In this document: positions 21,630-34,038 of the stretch, piece after piece
Numbering within the stretch: the first letter of the stretch is position 1
How the letters are laid out: each line of letters starts with the position of its first letter
NCBI GenBank assembly: GCA_011037195.1
Contig: JAAEAF010006504.1
Location: 34,142 to 98,141 of the forward strand
DNA length: 64,000 nt
Origin: Triatoma infestans
Taxonomy: Eukaryota; Arthropoda; Insecta; Hemiptera; Reduviidae
Reading direction: 5' to 3'
Made by a program: the position numbers and the translations under genes
The notes under the pieces: model-generated
The model's input: only the letters and a program-made list of their open reading frames with translations
Database searches by the model: none
Told to the model about the DNA's origin: nothing

Positions 21630-22895
21630 TATAACTGGTTCTCGCAGCTAAGAGGGAAGCTTGTCACAATTGAAGCACTTCATATACTCGAAAAAAAAAG
21701 ATAATAATTACACTAAAATTGATTTAAATACTATATCTGAGAAAATTAGAAATCATTCTTTATCGGCAGATATAAATTTAGTAATTAATTCCCGTTTTAA
21801 TGAAAATTATAGATTAATTAGTAGCCATAAAGGTCCAGAAAGTTATTTAAAAATTGAGAAGCAATATTTGCAAACATAGTCTGATTATTCAATTACTACT
21901 GAGTCAACCTAAAAATGTACGAATTTTTTATAAAGGTGAATTATATCTTTTTAATGAAGATAAAGTCTTCAGATTTGTAATACTAAAACTGCAGACGATC
22001 TTTATCACTTCCTTTTGACCTGCCCTATAGCATAATAGAGAGAAATATATCAATAAGGGGCGGGTGTTGGTGTATTGGTTATGAGCATGGACTTGTAAGT
22101 GGGAGGACCCCAGTTCGAGTCCAGCGTATAACTAAATTTTATATTTGTTTAAAAAATGTTAATAGTATAGTAGGTGCTTCCGCCCCCGTCCACGACACCT
22201 AATTTGGTAGCTGGACGTTAAGCCCGCCTGAAAAAATAGGCATTACTTTACTTTACTTTACTTTTATATCAATAAATATCTATGCAGCAACAGTGATCAC
22301 ATTTCAAGTGTTATCCGACTATTGGAAGTAAACGATGTAAATAAAATTAATGACATTTATTCCTATGTTTGTCAAGATTTAAGAATTAGAAAATTTATTT
22401 TGGACATGCAACAAGCATTTGACAATTAATATTGTCTTTGATTTAACTAATTATATCTTTTCTTTCTTTATAAAATATAATGAAATCTGCAGTTATTATA
22501 GACATATTTGTAACAACACTTGGAAATTGGTTTAATTCCAGTTTGGGTATTTCCACCATTGATTTGTATTATTATTAAATTTTACTATTATTATTATTAT
22601 TATTATTTCATTGTTATTAAGAAGAAATTATATTTTAATAAGGAGTTAAAATTTGTGTTCACTGTTAGGATTATATTTTTAGTTTGTTCTTATATTATTG
22701 GTATGTACTATAGTCCATTCATGTATTTATTTCATAGTTTGCATTTTTACATTTTTGCTATAACTAAATTCTTTATTTTGTATTGCTGTTTTCTCTTTTG
22801 TTTTTTTTGTAGCGTTGTGCAAATTGTAAACCAGACTCACTGGCTAGAAAATACTTTTGTTTTATAAGCCAAAATAAAAGTCTATCTATCTATAT
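21630..22895 (+). pseudogene. CR1-like LINE 3' end (C-terminal ORF2 and 3' UTR)
   Basis: The end of a plus-strand LINE. Degraded coding includes ADDLYHFLFTCPI, the LINE C-terminal motif. After the nested SINE at 22057-22264 it continues HISSVIRLLEVNDVNKIN and ends LDMQQAFDN-stop near 22428. The 3' UTR runs to AATAAAAGTCTATCTATCTA at ~22873-22893, the tail style of insect CR1-like elements. The region upstream is too decayed to trace. The SINE sits exactly in the coding frame, so the element was already present when the SINE arrived. Confidence 0.68.
22057..22264 (+). mobile_element. SINE-C copy with perfect target duplication
   Basis: Same head and body as 12379-12592 (about 95% by eye), with a (CTTTA)n tail. 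Flanked by the 11-bp duplication TATATCAATAA at 22046-22056 and 22265-22275. Inserted into the LINE remnant. Confidence 0.9.
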
Positions 22896-22999
22896 TATTT
22901 TCAAATTGTTAGACCCGCAGCTGCTAGCGCAATTATGTCAGCCGGAATTTCTCTGGTTATCTTTCTCCAGGACTCTATCATATAAACAAACTTGCTATA

Positions 23000-23321
23000 A
23001 TGGATATGAAAAGGAGAGAGAATGGATTTTAGAGAAATAAACTTGAATATATGCTAGACAGTGCATAATGAAAAGTAACACCACTATAAGAACATTCAAT
23101 AAAAGTTAGGTAGCGAGAGATATCACTGGCTGAGTGATGAGAGAAGGTTGCTGACTGGTCTTAAACTGTCCTAAAACTGTCCTGCTGCCCATTATTTATA
23201 TCAGTTGAAGTGTTCTTTCCTAGTCTGGCCAAGGTGGGGAGTAACTAAAGTTTTGATTTATTTTCGTGTTTCTCCGCTTTTCGGATCCGATGAAACTTTA
23301 ATGATTCGGATCCCATTGCAT
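23000..23321. repeat. R340 LTR-like repeat, copy 1
   Basis: 322 bp beginning ATGGATATG and ending ATCCCATTGCAT, flanked by an 8-bp direct repeat TTGCTATA at 22992-22999 and 23322-23329. Shares AGGTAGCGAGAGAT, GGCTGAGTGATG and GATTCGGATCCCATTGCA with 44932-45290 and 59130-59514. Could be a solo LTR or a hAT-type MITE. Confidence 0.65.
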
Positions 23322-23689
23322 TTGCTATAGAAATAACTGTTCTATTCCAGATTATTAAACATTCAAGCATTCATTATTATTGAAAATATGTGACCTATTA
23401 CTGAGAATATAAGATTCTTTAACTCTCGTACTACCTAATATTTATCGCTATCACTGTGAACTTAAGTAATTCTGCTCCAACAATTGCCGTTAAGTTCTTA
23501 ATCAGCTGTGTACAATTGGAAGAACAGTTTGATAAGCTATGCTCATATTATTCAAATTTTTAAATGAAAATACAAATTATATTCCATCTTATTGTTGACG
23601 CTTATTAGTTCTTAGTTAGGTTTTTTTGTTGGATTTTTGTGTCTGGATTCAAAAAATTGGGATTATAAATATGAAGGCACAAAAAACTA

Positions 23690-24545
23690 AACTAAAAAAA
23701 AAATTCGTCGAAAGCTGAAAAAACCATCCAGTAAAAGCGCACTTCCTGTTCACTAATTTTCTTTGGATGATAGAATTGTATAATCAACTATGATAGCACT
23801 TTAGACAAATCATAACCGCACCCCTCCCCTAAAAGTCCCCTTAAATGAATTTTCTCAGGGAAACGTTTTAAATAAAAGTTGTAGATCTTTGTATGTTTAG
23901 TTTATATACGAAGTTTCAAGCAAATCGTCGAAGCCATTTTTGACAAAATTGCGAAAAAGTGAAAAAAATCATTTAGTAAAGTGGTTAAGTAAACGCACTT
24001 CCGATTATCCGTTTTTTTCAAACTTGGAATTTCAACAACATATTCAATTCTAATTAACATTATTTAGATGACAGAATTGTCTAATAAACTGAAATAACAC
24101 TTCAGATGAAAACCTAACCACACCTCTACCCCATTACTGCCTTTAAATGAATTTTCCCAGAGAAATATTTTGAATAAAAGTTGTAGCTCGTTGTATGTGT
24201 AGTTGATATACTAAGTTTGAAGAAAATCGACGGAGCCATTTTTGAGAAAAACGCAAAAAAGTAAAAAAAAAAACAACTAGTAAAGTGGTACTTTCGGTTG
24301 AGGAATTTTAACAGATAACGTACTGTCAGATTCCATGGTGATACCTAAACGGAATATCAAGTTTCAACTTTCTACGGTTTTTCATTTTTGAGCTATGCTG
24401 TTCACATACACACACATCAGACCGTTTGCTAAAAACCACTTTTTTGGACTCAGGGAACCTCAAAACGGATATTTCCGGTGAAAACTCATATCGAATATTT
24501 GACACGATTACAATACTTCCTCTTACTAGGAGTAAGAGAAAGTAG
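23690..24545 (-). repeat. R1k copy (reverse, 3' part lost)
   Basis: Reads TTCGTCGAAAGCTGAAAA at the left to TCTTACTAGGAGTAAGAGAA at the right. The inverted (CACA)n tract and the module boundaries are as in the full copy. Confidence 0.75.
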
Positions 24546-25114
24546 AAATAAATAAATAACTGATTATAGCTATACTATAGAAGCATTACACAGAACTTTG
24601 CAAATGAATCAATAAGAATCCTACAGACATTCAAATAAATAAATGAGAAAAATATCAGTCTGCAAATAATTTTTTATTAATAAAAAAATCTCAAACAATA
24701 ATTTAGGAAAATAATTTCATTTTAAAAATTAGATTTTTAAAGGATAAAAGAGATTTGATTTAAAAAACTTTCATTGAATTACATTTTAAAAATAAAATAT
24801 AATTCTTTTCTTTAAATAAAAGAAAGTTATATACAATTTTTGAAATGCTATCCATTTATTAAAAATCATACTTAATGGTAAAGTCCCAATTTTCAGGGAA
24901 ATATAACTTAATTCTTTAGTTTCATAGCAACTTCTTAAACTCATTCAATATGCTTTTCGTTTTATCTTAATAGCTGTTGGATCGATTGGCATTTAGTTTT
25001 TATATCTCATTTCTTATTTATTTAATGCTTAATATCAATGGATTAATTTTTTTCATGTATATGCAAAGAAGAAATGTTGAAATTATAAATATTTTCCCTG
25101 AAGAAGGAGCTAAA
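24546..25114. other. unassigned AT-rich stretch
   Basis: Nothing recognised. Short open frames run into the left end of the mariner element. Confidence 0.4.
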
Positions 25115-26425
25115 TTTACTACAAACAAAAGATGGGATAATAGGTTTCCGACTCCCCAAGAGATGGCGCTTGCAGTGCCATTTTGACCATGCCATCTTGA
25201 AATTCCATCTTTTTGTTAGTATTACATAAAAATTTGACAGAGCTACTTTGTGTGGTTGATTTTTTAAAGTTATCGAGTTTTGCTGTTTCCAAATATGCAA
25301 AAATTCGAAATGCAAGCCGTGATAAAATATTTTTTTAATCAAAGGCTTACAGAGATAAAGGCGGAGTTAGACGCAGCAATGAGGGGATCTGCTCTTTCAT
25401 TTACAACTGTCGAAGCGTGGACTTCGAACGTGGTCGTACGAGTGCTCAAAAAGCTAGGCGTTCTGGAAGACCAAAATCGGTTACAACCGAAGAAATCATC
25501 CAAAAATGTCCACAAAACCTAGAGAATGTTCGCCGGTTGAAATTGACAGAGGTAGCTGAGATTGCAGCCATAACGGGAAAAAAAAAAGGCGCATCACATC
25601 TTAACTGAAATCTTGGGAATGAGAAAATTGTCAGGAAGATGGGTACCGTGTTTGCTGACACCCAATCAAAAACTGCAACGCGTGATGGTGTATGAACTAT
25701 GTTTGGATCTCTACGAGTCCAACCAATAGAGTTTTGCGGTGGTTTCTTACTGTGGACGAAACCTGGGTCCACCATTACATGCCCTAAACCATTAAAAACC
25801 ACAGAGAGAAATCGAAACAGTGGACAGTTAAGGGAGAAACAACGCCGAAAATGCAAAAAGCGGCCCATCTGCAGGGAAGGTCATTGCTACAGTTTTTTGG
25901 AACGCTAAAGTAATCTTGTTGGTAGATTATCTAGAAAAGGGCAGGTCGATTACGCTGAATAATATTCTAACCTTCTCGACCAGTTGAAGCAAAAAAATTA
26001 AGGAAAAAAGGCCAGGACTGGCGAAGAAGAAAGTTCTGTTTTATCAGGACACCCTCCCACCCGTACAAAGCTCTCAGTGTGATGGCTAAAATTTATGAAT
26101 TGAAGTTTGAAGTTGTGCTTGCATGCCTTGGATAGGCATTTCCTATTCACCAGACTTGGTCCCTTCGGATTTCAGCCTCTTCAACAAACCTAAAAAATTC
26201 TATGCTGGGAAGAAATATGGATCCAATTCCGAATTCACCCACCAGCCAACACCTTTTTTTTGCAGACTTGGACGAAAGCGCCTACCTAGAAGCAATTTAC
26301 ACTGGAGTCCCGGTGGCGCAAGTGTATAAATTTACAAGATTTTATAGAGAAATAAAGTGAATTTATCTCTTATCTTTATTTCTTCCTTGTTAGGTCGAAA
26401 ACTTACCATCCCATCTTCGTAATAT
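25115..26425 (+). pseudogene. mariner transposon, transposase pseudogene
   Basis: A ~1.3-kb mariner, the normal length for the family, with inverted ends (left GATGGGATAATAGG near 25131; right its mirror, CTTACCATCCCATC, near 26402). The transposase is broken by many frameshifts. DNA-binding part: EMQAVIKYFF, LTEIKAELDAAM, FERGRTSAQKARRSGRPKS. Catalytic part: FLTVDETWVHHY (first aspartate) and the YSPDLVPSDFSLF motif (third). The linker ...GMRKLSGRWVP is also present. Cut-and-paste DNA transposase, not functional here. Confidence 0.87.
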
Positions 26426-26544
26426 TTATTTGAGTACTAGACAAACAAGTTGGGATCTTTAGTACCCAGGCCTAGTGCTCTATTTTTGAAATGTATTTTT
26501 TTTTTTTTTTTAATTAATAAAATTAATAGCTTTTTATTATTACT

Positions 26545-27229
26545 TCCTCTTACTCCCAGTAAGAGAAAGTATTGCAATCGTGTCAAATTTTCGATATCGA
26601 GTTTTCACCGGAAATATCTATGTTGAGGTCCGCTGAGTCCAAAAAAGTAGTTTTTAGCAAATGGTCTGTGTGTATGTATGTATGTATGTATGTATGTAAA
26701 CAGCGTAGCTCAAAAACGAAAAACCGTAGAAAGTTGAAACTTCATATTCCGTTTAGGTATCACAATGGGATCTGACGGTGCGTTATCTGTCAAAATTCCT
26801 CAACCGGAAGTACCACCTTACTAGTTGTTTTTTTTACTTTTTTGCAATTTTCTCGAAAATGGGCCAACGATTTTCTTGAAACTTGTTATATCAACTACAC
26901 ATACAAAGATCTACAACTTTTATTTAAAACATTTCTTTGGGGATATTCATTAAAGGGCACTTTTAGGGGAGGGGTGGAGTTATGTTTTTCTCTAAAGTGT
27001 TGTCATAGTAAAATATACAGTTCTAATATCCAAACAAACTTATTTAGAAATAAATAGATGGCCAAAATTCCGTGTTTCAAGAAAATTAGTGAACTGGAAG
27101 TGCGCTTTTACTGAACAGTTTTTTCAGTTTTCGACGAATTTCATTAAATTTGGTACACAAACTATAAAATTTGTCAATTATAATTTTGAGAGCTGGAGTA
27201 AGAGAAAGTGTGTGAGTGTTTCACACCAG
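26545..27229 (+). repeat. R1k copy (shortened)
   Basis: Starts ACTTCCTCTTACTCCCAGTA, has a clean (TATG)n run at 26671-26698, lacks one module, and ends GTGTGAGTGTTTCACACCAG. Confidence 0.78.
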
Positions 27230-28793
27230 GAATAAAGCACTATTTGGGAATCTGCGATGCTTTAACATTCGCCATCTGTTAATATATGTTATAATATATA
27301 TGCATATGCACTGAGTCTACCAACTTCTCCTCTGCCCTCTTATAACTTTAAATCGCAGGCTTTATACTGCCTCTTTATAAGGTTCCATCTCGTGAGAAAA
27401 AGTAGACATATTTCAATATGTACAGCGGTATAGCAGGCTTAGGAAGGGCCCCCAATATTCTCAGTGCCCCCAACCAGGTCACGATTGTATCCCCATTTTG
27501 ATAACATTTACTACTAATGTCTCTCCCGCTCTATATATCTCAACTCCATCCTAAATCAGCCCTGATTGCCCCTTTAAAAGGCTGTATTTTTGGTAACATT
27601 TTGTTAAACAGCCCCCATAAATCCCTTCGTAAGAACCTACACTTTGGTTAAGGGCACTTTTTTTTGGTAACTATACTCTCCATTGCTACCCCATCAGTTT
27701 TTTTTTAGAGATAATGCTCTTCCAATAAATTCGCAAATTGATAAAGAAAAGAATATGTTATAATGAAATGTATCCAATCCCCCCCCCCCACTCTTACCCA
27801 TATTTTTCCCTACTGTCTCTTCACAGTTTCTCGCACTGGGAGAAGCGTGTTTCCTTCTCCAGTTCCCATCCAAGCATCAAGATTACCATTTGAGGCCCAA
27901 AAATCAAGTTCTTCCCCCCCAAAAAATTCATTAACGGCATCATAGAAGATGCAACAAGAGCAATGGTCAGACCGTGTGATTTTCGAAAGCTGAAAATGAA
28001 AGAAACCATAAAGTAAACATTTTTGTACTTTTATTGAAACATTAATAGGTTTTATTGTAAACTTTAATAGGAATTAAGATTAATTTCATTAAAAATGGTA
28101 TAAAGTGCAAAAAAGAAAGAATGCTTAATTTGATTATAAAAAGGTTAATGTTTAAAAAACTTTAAATCGATTGAAATAAGCTCTGTAATTTATGCTTTAA
28201 AAGAATGTTTAACCTATTATTATGAACTGATGCTATAAGTTCTGTTAAGTTCTCCGCGCATAATGTTATCTGTTTAGTTGATATTATTATAAGAACTTTT
28301 TAAGATTTTAAGTTCATTAAATATTTAAATTTACAATCTATTCTTTTTTGTGTAATTTATAACTTTCATCACAAATTCTCTGTTTTCTTTTAGTACTTTT
28401 GCAATGTTTTGTTTTACTTGCAAAGAAAATAAGTTTTATCATTCTTCCTATCAAATCTTCTGTTCAAACACAAAGTTTCAAAAACTGGCAACTTGAGGAG
28501 ATATTTTTCTCCATTTCACAAAAGGCACATCCCCGAAATTTATTATTACTGAATTGATTGTCTCCTAGCACTAGAAACTTATTTTAGGGCTTTTTCATGA
28601 TTTATATTTGAATATATTTTGTTTTTCGGTTTGGGTACAACCACAGAAATTAATTAGTTTAAAAAAAATTATGGATTTAAGGGTTTCTAAACATTTATTT
28701 TTTTCATGAAAACGAGATAGGAACGCAATAATTCCTCTTACATAAGAAAATATGAGGATTATTTATCGTTAATCTTATTTTGTTTATTTTTTC
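27230..28793. other. unassigned stretch
   Basis: Apparently single-copy AT-rich DNA with a C run at 27780-27790. No exon, RNA gene or transposon end could be defended. Confidence 0.4.
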
Positions 28794-29215
28794 AATCAAC
28801 AAGCCAACAAGTTGTACTGTGTAACAGAAACATTATTGAAGAAAACTCTCTACACGAACTTAATAAATTTACTCTACGAAATACGATAATACGGAAAAAA
28901 ACTATAAATGGCCATGAAGGGCCAAGGCTTGCCATACGGCAATTTGTATGGGGGGGGTGACAAGCACGCCGCAGTTCCCTCACTTTTAGTTCCAGCCTTC
29001 GCTACCTAGGGCGTTACCAATTGTAGCTTCCCACTTTTTTTCACGATGCTGGGTCAATACCGACTTTGCCCTCACGGGAATCGAACCCTGAATTGTCGCA
29101 CTAAAGGCCAGAGCGCTAGGCACTAGGCCATTGCGTGAGGTGATAATACGAATTCGGTCAGGAATATAAGAAATATACATGCTACGACGAATAAAATCCG
29201 AGTTATTGTCTAGCA
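28794..29215 (+). repeat. R170 repeat split by a SINE
   Basis: The two halves (28794-28893 and 29142-29215) together match R170 at 45905, 47600 and 58780. Shared blocks are AACAGAAACATTAT, CTCTCTACACGAAC, CGGTCAGGAA and CATGCTACGACG. The SINE landed in the segment that carries the hammerhead core in the 58.8-kb copy. Confidence 0.75.
28894..29141 (-). mobile_element. SINE-G copy with target duplication
   Basis: Minus-strand tRNA-like head (GGCCTAGTGCCTAGCGC A box, GGGTTCGATTCC B box) and a body as at 10190-10425. Flanked by the 9-bp duplication GATAATACG at 28885-28893 and 29142-29150. Confidence 0.88.
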
Positions 29216-29329
29216 CTGTTGGCCCAACCTCATATTCAACAGTTGGAGTTTGTGCAATGTTATTGGCATTGTATTCTAGATTACAGTGTAATCATACTTG
29301 TTTTCCATTTTACAAGAAAATTTGTAAAT

Positions 29330-29408
29330 TTTTACTTTCTCTTACTCCTAGTAAGAAGAAGTATTATATTTCATTTTCATATCGTGTAGTTCACATCAGA
29401 TTTTTGTT
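29330..29408 (+). repeat. R1k terminal fragment
   Basis: Only the start (ACTTTCTCTTACTCCTAGTA) fused to the end (GTTCACATCAGATTTTTG) of R1k: an almost complete internal deletion. It lies directly before the truncated mariner. Confidence 0.65.
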
Positions 29409-29424
29409 TTTCTACCTTATCTCC

Positions 29425-30438
29425 CATTGGAACAGAAGTGAATAGAAGGTAGTGAAATCCACGAAAGAATGTTGAAAGTGTACGGGAATAATTGTTTAAA
29501 ACGTTCGAACGTTTACAAATGGGTAGAACAGTTTAAAAGTGCCCATATAAATATCTGTGACGAAGTGGACGACCGGTTGAAGTTGCAACTTCCTCCCTCG
29601 AATCTCGCATTAACTCGTTGATTCAGGGCAACAGATATATTACTGTTGAACTGATAGCTGAAGAAGTGCACGCGAATGTTGGAACTGTCCACAACATTAT
29701 TCAGAATAAGTTGCAGTGCAAGAAAACTTGTGCGAGATGGGTTCCAAGACAACTTACGGATGCCTACAAAGAAAACAGGTTTCAAATCAGTGTAGTTGAA
29801 AGAACGATGTTTAATTGAAAAAGAATTTTTCTGTAGAATTGTAACTTGTAATTAAGCATGGATACACCATTTTGAGCCGGAGCCTAAGCGTCAAAGCCTT
29901 GAGTGGAAGCGTACGGGTTCTCCTACTCGAAAGAAATTCAATACCCAGCCGTCTGCAGATAAAGTCATGCTTACAGTATTCTGGGATTCGCAGGGGCCTA
30001 TTTATTGCGACTATCTCGAAGATCAACGAACCATCAACAGCCAGTATTACAGTGATATGCTCACAAACAAAGTAAGGCACACTTAACTCAAGAAACACTT
30101 CAAAAAGTGGGGTGGAAGATCCTTCCACATCCCCGCTTCAGCCCCGACCTCGCCCCATCGGACTTCCATTTCTTTGGACCCCTTAAAAAGGCTCTACGTG
30201 GGAAATATTTTCAATCCAATGGAGAAGTTAAAAAAATCAGGTGCAAAAGTGCTTCGAAATCAACCCAAAGAATTTTATGCCAGAGGCATACACAAATTAG
30301 AAGAACGATGCTCACAAACTGACAAGTGCAAAAATGTTGCTGGAGACTATGTTGAAAAATAGCCAAAGTTTTGTATTTATTAAATAAATCGTTTTTGAGC
30401 TACAGCGAATTGTCTCGTTAATTATTGAATGACCCTCG
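29425..30438 (+). pseudogene. mariner (second family), transposase pseudogene
   Basis: Plus-strand mariner of a different subfamily from 25115. The N-terminus is missing; the frame enters at GSEIHERML-like sequence. HTH part: ELIAEEVHANVGTVHNIIQN and ARWVPRQLT. Later WIHHFEPEPKRQSLEWK, PTRKKFNTQPSADKVM and VFWDSQGPIYCDY. The central block holding the second aspartate (normally an HDNARPH-type motif) is deleted. The PDLAPSDFHFFGPLKKAL block and a C-terminus ending AGDYVEK remain. The right inverted repeat ends GACCCTCG at 30438, followed by the TA target. The left end is replaced by R1k sequence. Confidence 0.86.
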
Positions 30439-31292
30439 TACATCTTAAGTCTAACGATTATATAATTAGAAACAGGCTGGTACAATCTTAAGTTAAACGT
30501 ACTTTCCAGATTGTTAAATTTTTGGATTTTAAAATTATTATTATTATTAGAAATAACATAAATATTTCTTAACTAGCTATAGTGCCCATTCTTGACAGTT
30601 GTTTTTATTACAAGATGAGTGACGGGGTCTACCCATCAGTGAAGTGTTTGTATTAACATAATTAAGCATGATTAGGAAATGAAGCAGTCCAAAAAAACAA
30701 AATTTAAAAAGTAATACATACGCGTGCATGTTAAACAAAAAAATTATCAAATAATTAGAAAACTGAACTGAAAGCTTTAATAAATAACATATTTGAGGAA
30801 TGGTTCCCTTGATAACGATGTTTTTATTATTTTCTTTTTTTTGTCAATAAATCGAATAAATCAAGCAATCCAATTCAGGAAGTGGACTCTTCTTCTTACA
30901 CTCCAACATCTTTTTTTTCTTTTTACATTATCTCCCTTAGGAGTAGATATATCGACAAAAACATTGAGCATAAATTATTGTAAATTTATTTCTTTACAAT
31001 TTTAGTCATATACATTTATATTACAGGACTGATATTAATCAAGTTATGAGTAAAAATATGTTCTATTCCCCCTTTCTAGTAAGAAAACTGAGTTGATAAC
31101 TTTGCCTATATTCCAAACCAAATACATAGTATTTATCTATCGAAATTATTATCAGTAGTTTCGGCGTGATACTGATACAAATAAACAAAAAGAAAATAAT
31201 GTTATCAAGTATCCTATTCTTCATCAAACCGTATGAAAAAAAACTTGAAAAATCGATGAGAAAAACAAACAATGCTACAAATTTATTAATAT
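30439..31292. other. unassigned AT-rich stretch
   Basis: No gene or repeat recognised apart from A/T runs. Confidence 0.4.
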
Positions 31293-31693
31293 TGTAACGT
31301 TTTTCCAACTAGCTACTGCAACTAGTTCCTAATTGGGTTCGATTTTGATAAAACACACTAAACTTGTAACAACACCAATTTATTGTTCAATACAATAAAT
31401 TACAAATAAAACACTTCAATATACTGTATAAACTAACAAAAGTTCTCTCGGTTCACTTTTTATTCACTTTTAACAAGCGCGCACTCCATTTTGCAACAAG
31501 ATTCTCTCACTCGAGCTGTCCTTCTCCTATTTATACCTCTGGAGAAGGTTCTTTGGAAGTTTCTCGAACTTGTAGGCCATGGGAGACCGCTGTAGAAGGA
31601 TCTAGAAGCGCTTCGCTAGCGCTTTCCACCGGCCACGAGGAGAACTTGAGGTGCCTGCTTCTTTCCCTAGATGGCGCTAGTGGCTGCATTACA
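31293..31693 (-). repeat. solo LTR-B, copy 1
   Basis: 401 bp, TGTAACG...GCATTACA, with a 4-bp duplication ATAT at 31289-31292 and 31694-31697. On the minus strand it has a TATAAATAG promoter box and, farther on, AACAATAAATTGG as a poly(A) signal, giving the orientation. The partner copy is 45381-45741. ATAT targets are typical of the insect gypsy/errantivirus group; assignment to that group is inference. Confidence 0.82.
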
Positions 31694-32364
31694 ATATAAA
31701 TATTATTTGATTAATGAATAAACCACATTCAGTGGTTTGATTCTGTAGATAAATTGTTTATTCTCGAATAAATTTTTTATTCATATATTGTCATTTGACA
31801 AATGTTTATTATTGTGAATGACACTATAATGAATAAAATATTCCTTGAATAATTAGAAAATGAATAAAGATTTTATTCCTTATTTATGAATAAAATTAAA
31901 ATTTTATTCTTTATTTATTATTCATTATTCAATATGAATTTTTTTAAATACTGGCTAATACATGACCAAACCTATTTTTGCATCTTGAGCGAGTAGTTCT
32001 TCTATTATCTTTGTCACAATAATATAAAACATAGTATTTGTTGTGATATCCACTGATTTTAGAAGTGGAGGTTTGACTTCAATAAATTTAGTGTAATAAC
32101 CGTCACATTTATTATATTTACATTTTAATATACAGAAGAATATATTATATTTATGTATAAAAGAAAATAAATAGGCAAATAAAACTAAATTTTATTTATA
32201 TATAAATTGAGTTACAAGAAATCATTAAGATTTATTTTCAAATTGATTCATTAATTTCAATTTTATTACATGTATATATTTTTGCTGTCATGATGTAAAA
32301 AAAATTGTATATTTTCAATTAAAAGAAAAAAAAAAAAAAAAATGAATAAATTATTATGTTGCAG

Positions 32365-32506
32365 TGAGAAGAGCGATATGTCCAGTATGATGAATCGTAA
32401 AACAGGCGTAGTGGCTACTAGAGTGGACAGTGGTCCTCCAAGGCCTGAACCATTATACCGCAGTAGTACACACTCAATAACAGCGCCTAGTCCGGACGCC
32501 ATGAAG
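32365..32506 (+). CDS. internal exon of an unidentified host gene
   Basis: Exon bounded by an acceptor TTATTATGTTGCAG (AG at 32363-32364) and a strong donor AAG|GTGAGG (from 32507). It starts in phase 2 and ends on a codon boundary, exactly fitting the exon at 41371. It encodes ~47 residues including EKSDMSSMMNRKTGVVATRV and GPPRPEPLYRSSTHSI, Ser/Pro-rich and without helix-forming hydrophobic runs. Base composition is much less A/T-biased than its surroundings, consistent with real coding. If the donor is skipped, translation stops 15 codons later, giving an alternative short end. The family is not recognised; an intracellular tail is likely. Confidence 0.72.
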
Positions 32507-34038
32507 GTGAGGCTGGCCGCTATGGTCCTCCAGCCACCTACAAGGGTCTAGCCCAAGTAACATTAAAAATCCCACCCCAAAAATAAATAACTACAAAAAG
32601 AGAGAGAGAAATGAGAGACATTAAAAAAAAAAAAAATAAAGAAAAAAAAATAAATAAATAAATTAACCCTTTTTTAAGACCTTAGAAACCTTTATAATAA
32701 AATTTTCTCAATTATAACTTCCCATTAACCTTTTGTCCATTCGCACAATTCCATTATAATATATGTATGACAATAAAATATTTTCATTCATAAATTTGAA
32801 AAATAATAATAAAAAGAAAACAAACAATTTATAATATAAATCTCACAATTATTTGTCTCTTTTTCTTTTAATTACGAAACAAAAAAAAAAAAACCTTTTT
32901 TTATTAAATTGTTTATCTTTACTAAATTGGTTTTTATGTGATTGACTTTGAATGATTTTTTTTTTTTTTTTTAATACTTATTTATTCTTCATAATTTTTG
33001 TTTTTTAATTTTGTTTATTTTGTGAATGTGAGCACTTGTAATGGCATTTTGTTTTTGTTTTTTTTTTTTTAATTTTTTGTTTCTGTTTTTGTGCAACGTG
33101 TTTTCTTTTGTTAACTGTGAGGCACCTCTAGCTTATACGTTTGTCTGTCACTCGCTAACGTTCCCTATTCTTAAGCGAACTTTTTTTTTTTTTAAATATG
33201 TCAAGTGGGAAAATGAAATATGTAGGAACTTCTGAAAATAAAAATACAAATTCTATTTATTTTTTTTATATCAATAAATTTTTATTGTTTTAATAAAATT
33301 AAATAAGATTATCATCTTTTTTTATATCTAATTAATTATACAAATATTAATTGAATAAGATTGCACAAATATTAATTGAAACAGGTCTGTACTCTTTCTT
33401 TATTTACATTTTTTATTTTATTATTATTTTTTTTTTTTTTAAAGAAATATTGACAAGACAATTTTCTTTTCGTCAATTTGTCATATTTTCAAATTGTCAA
33501 TTTTATCGTAGTTATTTTGCCTTGGAAAAATTGAACTTCATTTCCGAAAAAACACTCGCATCTATTGCTACATAATTTATAGCTCAACTATGTCAAACCC
33601 ATCAATTTTATTTCTCTATACACCTAACTGTATAAATTCCTTCTTTTTTTTTTCTTCTTTTTTCTAGGCGGTAGTTTCAGTGGAGTAATTTTCTAAGTAT
33701 CACCCAATTATGTTTGAGCTTTCAAGTTCAGCAGTGAAAATTCATAACTATGAGTGATTTTTATCTTTTCCATTTCTGCGAAGTCAGAGCCCCGTGAAAA
33801 TATTTCTAAAGCAATCACATCAACCCCACATAGATGTGAGGGGAGAACAGCAGTAGATATCCTGAAATCTATCATTGCATGCTCATAGAACTGGTATAAC
33901 CGCACAGATCCTTTCGTATTTGTGATGGGATAGATCTAACAACTTGAAATAGACCAAGCGTTTCTCTCACTTCACATGATATTTAAGAACAATCATTCAA
34001 AAATGCAAAATTAGATAGGGATTATTATCTTTGACTTA

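Noticed and set aside
26572..26775. 67-codon open frame with repeated Met-Tyr-Val-Cys
   Set aside because: It is the (TATG)n microsatellite of an R1k copy read as protein.
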